Assembly (NCBI GenBank): GCA_025350085.1
Contig: JANXYI010000403.1
Coordinates: 1-7,469 of the forward strand
Direction of reading: 5' to 3'
From: Deltaproteobacteria bacterium
GTDB taxonomy: Bacteria > Desulfobacterota > Desulfovibrionia > Desulfovibrionales > Desulfovibrionaceae
Length of the DNA stretch: 7,469 nt
Below the pieces are notes generated by a model that was not told the origin of the DNA, ran no database searches, and saw only the letters and a list, made by a program, of their open reading frames with translations. Both the position numbers and the translations under genes were made by a program. Position 1 is the stretch's first letter; each line of letters begins with the position of its first letter. Of the stretch, positions 6,066 to 7,469 are shown in pieces.

Positions 6066-6094
6066 AGAATAGGGCATGGCAGGGGTGCGGTCAA
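6066..6094 (-). promoter_or_regulatory. Sigma-70 promoter of pckA
   Basis: TTGACC (6094-6089), a 17-nt spacer and TATTCT (6071-6066) on the minus strand make the best sigma-70 match in the window. It begins 13 nt after the radical SAM stop codon and predicts a start of transcription near 6059, about 97 nt before the pckA ATG. Confidence 0.75.
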
Positions 6095-6107
6095 CGGAAG
6101 ATCGCGC

Positions 6108-7118
6108 TCACTCCACCCCGAACTCGTGCTCGTCCCACAGCTCCACCCGCAGGCCAAGCCCCGCGTAGTCAGCCGCGAGCGCGTTACCCTGGCCCAGGAC
6201 CTCGCCCTGCCAGCGGCGCGGGACAAAGAGGGTGTCCGGGGCTTCGGGAAACGTTGCCAGCAGGTCGCGCACATGCAGGAGCAGCGCCCGGCTGCGCGCC
6301 ATCTGCCCCAGCGCCGGGTGCCTCGGCCCGGCCAGGACGGTCAACCCCTGCTGCTCGACCAGGCCCAGGCGCGCGGCCGGAATGCCCGCAGCCCAAAGGG
6401 TCCGCAGGGCCCGCGCCAACGCTTCAACGGTGACAGCTAGGGGCCAGGGCGCGAACGCACCCCTGCGCCAGAGTCCGGCCAGCTCCGTGCCCTCCAGCAC
6501 CAGGCAGGGGTACAGCCGGACAAGTTCGGGCAGAAGGGACGCGGTGGTCTCCACATCGCGGGCAAGGTCCGCAGAGGTGTGGCCGGGCATTCCGGGCATG
6601 AGCTGGATGCCCAGCCCCAGGCCCGCCTCGCGCACCATGCGGCAGGCGGCCAGTGCTGTCGCCCCCTCGTAACCGCGCCTGGAGGCGCTCAAGGCGGTGT
6701 CGGAAAAGCTCTGCACGCCCAGCTCCACCAGGTCGAGCCCGCGGCCGCGCAGGTCGTGAAGCAGTTCCGGGGTCACGGCATCGGGCCGGGTGGAGCAGCG
6801 CACCCGGGTCACATGGCCGCCCGCCCGCAGCTCCGCCGCGAGATCAAGAAAACGCTCGGGCCAGGGGGACGGCAGGGCAGTGAAGGTGCCTCCATAGAAG
6901 GCCAGCTCCACGGGCCAGGGCAGGGCGGAAAGCTCCACGCGGGCGCGGGCCAGCACGGCCTCCAGCGGCTCAGGGGCCTGCCCGGTCTGGGCGGGCTGGT
7001 CGCAGTAGATGCAGCGGCCGGGACACCCGGCCAGGGGCAGGAACACAGGGAAGACCCTGGGGCGCCCCCCGGTCTGGGTTGGGCGCACGGGGTCCGGGTG
7101 GGGAAAGCGCACAGGCAT
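6108..7118 (-). CDS. Elp3-like radical SAM protein
   Basis: A 336-aa cytosolic iron-sulfur protein of the radical SAM superfamily, B12/Elp3-like branch. The cluster motif is CPGRCIYC (C32, C36, C39), set after VFPVFLPLAG as in the bacterial 'elongator protein 3-like' radical SAM family. Further family marks in order: FYGGTFTALP (74-83), CSTRPD (108-113), VELGVQSF (131-138), RRGY, IQLMPGMPG (171-179), and the C-terminal YPCLVLEGTELAGLW (203-217). The acetyltransferase domain of true Elp3 is absent. Members reductively cleave SAM; the substrate of this subfamily is unknown, and tRNA modification is only a guess from the Elp3 link. Start 7118 is the only in-frame ATG a sensible distance before the cluster. 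It lacks a clear Shine-Dalgarno, and an in-frame GTG at 7199 would overlap the upstream gene. It lies 59 nt after the diguanylate cyclase gene on the same strand, so co-transcription is likely. Confidence 0.85.
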   Translation of the reverse strand: MPVRFPHPDPVRPTQTGGRPRVFPVFLPLAGCPGRCIYCDQPAQTGQAPEPLEAVLARARVELSALPWPVELAFYGGTFTALPSPWPERFLDLAAELRAGGHVTRVRCSTRPDAVTPELLHDLRGRGLDLVELGVQSFSDTALSASRRGYEGATALAACRMVREAGLGLGIQLMPGMPGHTSADLARDVETTASLLPELVRLYPCLVLEGTELAGLWRRGAFAPWPLAVTVEALARALRTLWAAGIPAARLGLVEQQGLTVLAGPRHPALGQMARSRALLLHVRDLLATFPEAPDTLFVPRRWQGEVLGQGNALAADYAGLGLRVELWDEHEFGVE

Positions 7119-7177
7119 GGCCGGGCAGTAGGCGCAAGCCCGGCGCGGTGTCAATGCGGCTACGCCGGGCTCACACG

Positions 7178-7469
7178 CTAGTACGAGTCCTGCTGCCACA
7201 TTTCGGGCTCGAAGCGCAGCACCTTGTTGCGGCCCGCATCCTTGGCCGCGTAGAGGGCCACGTCCGCATACTTGATGACCTTGTACAGCGTGTCGCCGTG
7301 CTCCGGATACTCGGCCAGGCCCAGGCTCATGGTCTTGGAGATCTGCTGGCCGTCGGGCAGGTGGAAGGCCGTGCCCTCCACAGCGGCGCGGATCTTCTCG
7401 GCCGCGAACAGGGCGCCGCCCTCTGTGGGCTCGTGCAGCAGGATCAGGAACTCCTCCCCGCCGTAGCGC
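7178..7469 (-). CDS. Diguanylate cyclase, C-terminal part of GGDEF domain (partial)
   Basis: The last 96 residues of a protein that enters from the right edge. The first visible residues are RYGGEEF; GGEEF, encoded by 7462-7448, is the catalytic signature of GGDEF-family diguanylate cyclases, which join two GTP into c-di-GMP. Downstream family marks are present: AAEKIRAAVE, MSLGLAEYPEHG, and YADVALYAAKDAGRNKV near the end. With the signature intact, the domain should be active. The inhibitory RxxD site and any sensor or membrane domain lie outside the window. The protein ends 17 residues after GRNKV with no further domain, stop TAG at 7180-7178. The radical SAM gene follows on the same strand. 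Confidence 0.92.
   Translation of the reverse strand, partial: RYGGEEFLILLHEPTEGGALFAAEKIRAAVEGTAFHLPDGQQISKTMSLGLAEYPEHGDTLYKVIKYADVALYAAKDAGRNKVLRFEPEMWQQDSY

Noticed and set aside
5963..6274. N-terminal extension of the PEP carboxykinase frame up to 6274.
   Set aside because: It would overlap the 3' end of the radical SAM gene and contain the promoter, leader hairpins and Shine-Dalgarno. The extra residues do not look like PEPCK, and GGAGG fits the 5962 start.
3899..6433. Long plus-strand open frames antisense to pckA and the radical SAM gene, and similar ones antisense to the methyltransferase operon.
   Set aside because: They are side effects of high-GC coding sequence on the other strand. 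Their translations are low-complexity and rich in Arg, Pro, Gly and Ala with no motifs.
7119..7199. Earlier GTG start for the radical SAM protein, adding a Cys-Ala-Tyr-Cys stretch.
   Set aside because: It overlaps the diguanylate cyclase gene, has no Shine-Dalgarno, and the family normally begins shortly before the cluster motif. The two cysteines are probably chance.

Overview
The window is high-GC DNA with codon use strongly biased to G/C-ending codons. It carries a radical-SAM/GGDEF pair, a divergent ATP-type PEP carboxykinase and a stand-alone SAM methyltransferase. This mix suggests a free-living anaerobic or microaerophilic proteobacterium, perhaps a Desulfovibrio-like sulfate reducer. 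That placement is inference, since no marker gene is present. I see no rRNA, tRNA, CRISPR array, insertion sequence or phage gene.

Layout from left to right. (1) 1-440, plus strand: the last codons of one gene, then a complete gene for a small secreted Lys/Ala/Glu-rich protein built of 21-nt tandem repeats. Both genes end with the same 15 bases, so they look like tandem paralogues. A strong intrinsic terminator follows. (2) 475-2536, minus strand: a two-gene operon of a class I SAM O-methyltransferase followed, 7 nt later, by a 322-aa protein of unknown function. (3) 2779-4082, plus strand: two orphan genes, an 82-aa protein and a 290-aa membrane protein with four predicted membrane segments, separated by a probable terminator and a candidate promoter. 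(4) 4217-5962, minus strand: PEP carboxykinase. It has its own near-consensus promoter and a leader of about 97 nt that ends in an intrinsic-terminator-like hairpin directly against the Shine-Dalgarno. A strong terminator lies downstream. (5) 6108-7469, minus strand: an Elp3-like radical SAM protein preceded by the 3' end of a diguanylate cyclase gene (GGEEF motif), running off the right edge.

The genes do not form one pathway. PEP carboxykinase links the TCA-cycle C4 pool to gluconeogenesis. The methyltransferase/unknown pair is probably one functional unit with an unknown substrate. The diguanylate cyclase would make c-di-GMP. The two least ordinary signals are the attenuator-like leader of the PEP carboxykinase gene and the repeat-built secreted protein with an apparent tandem copy cut by the left edge.
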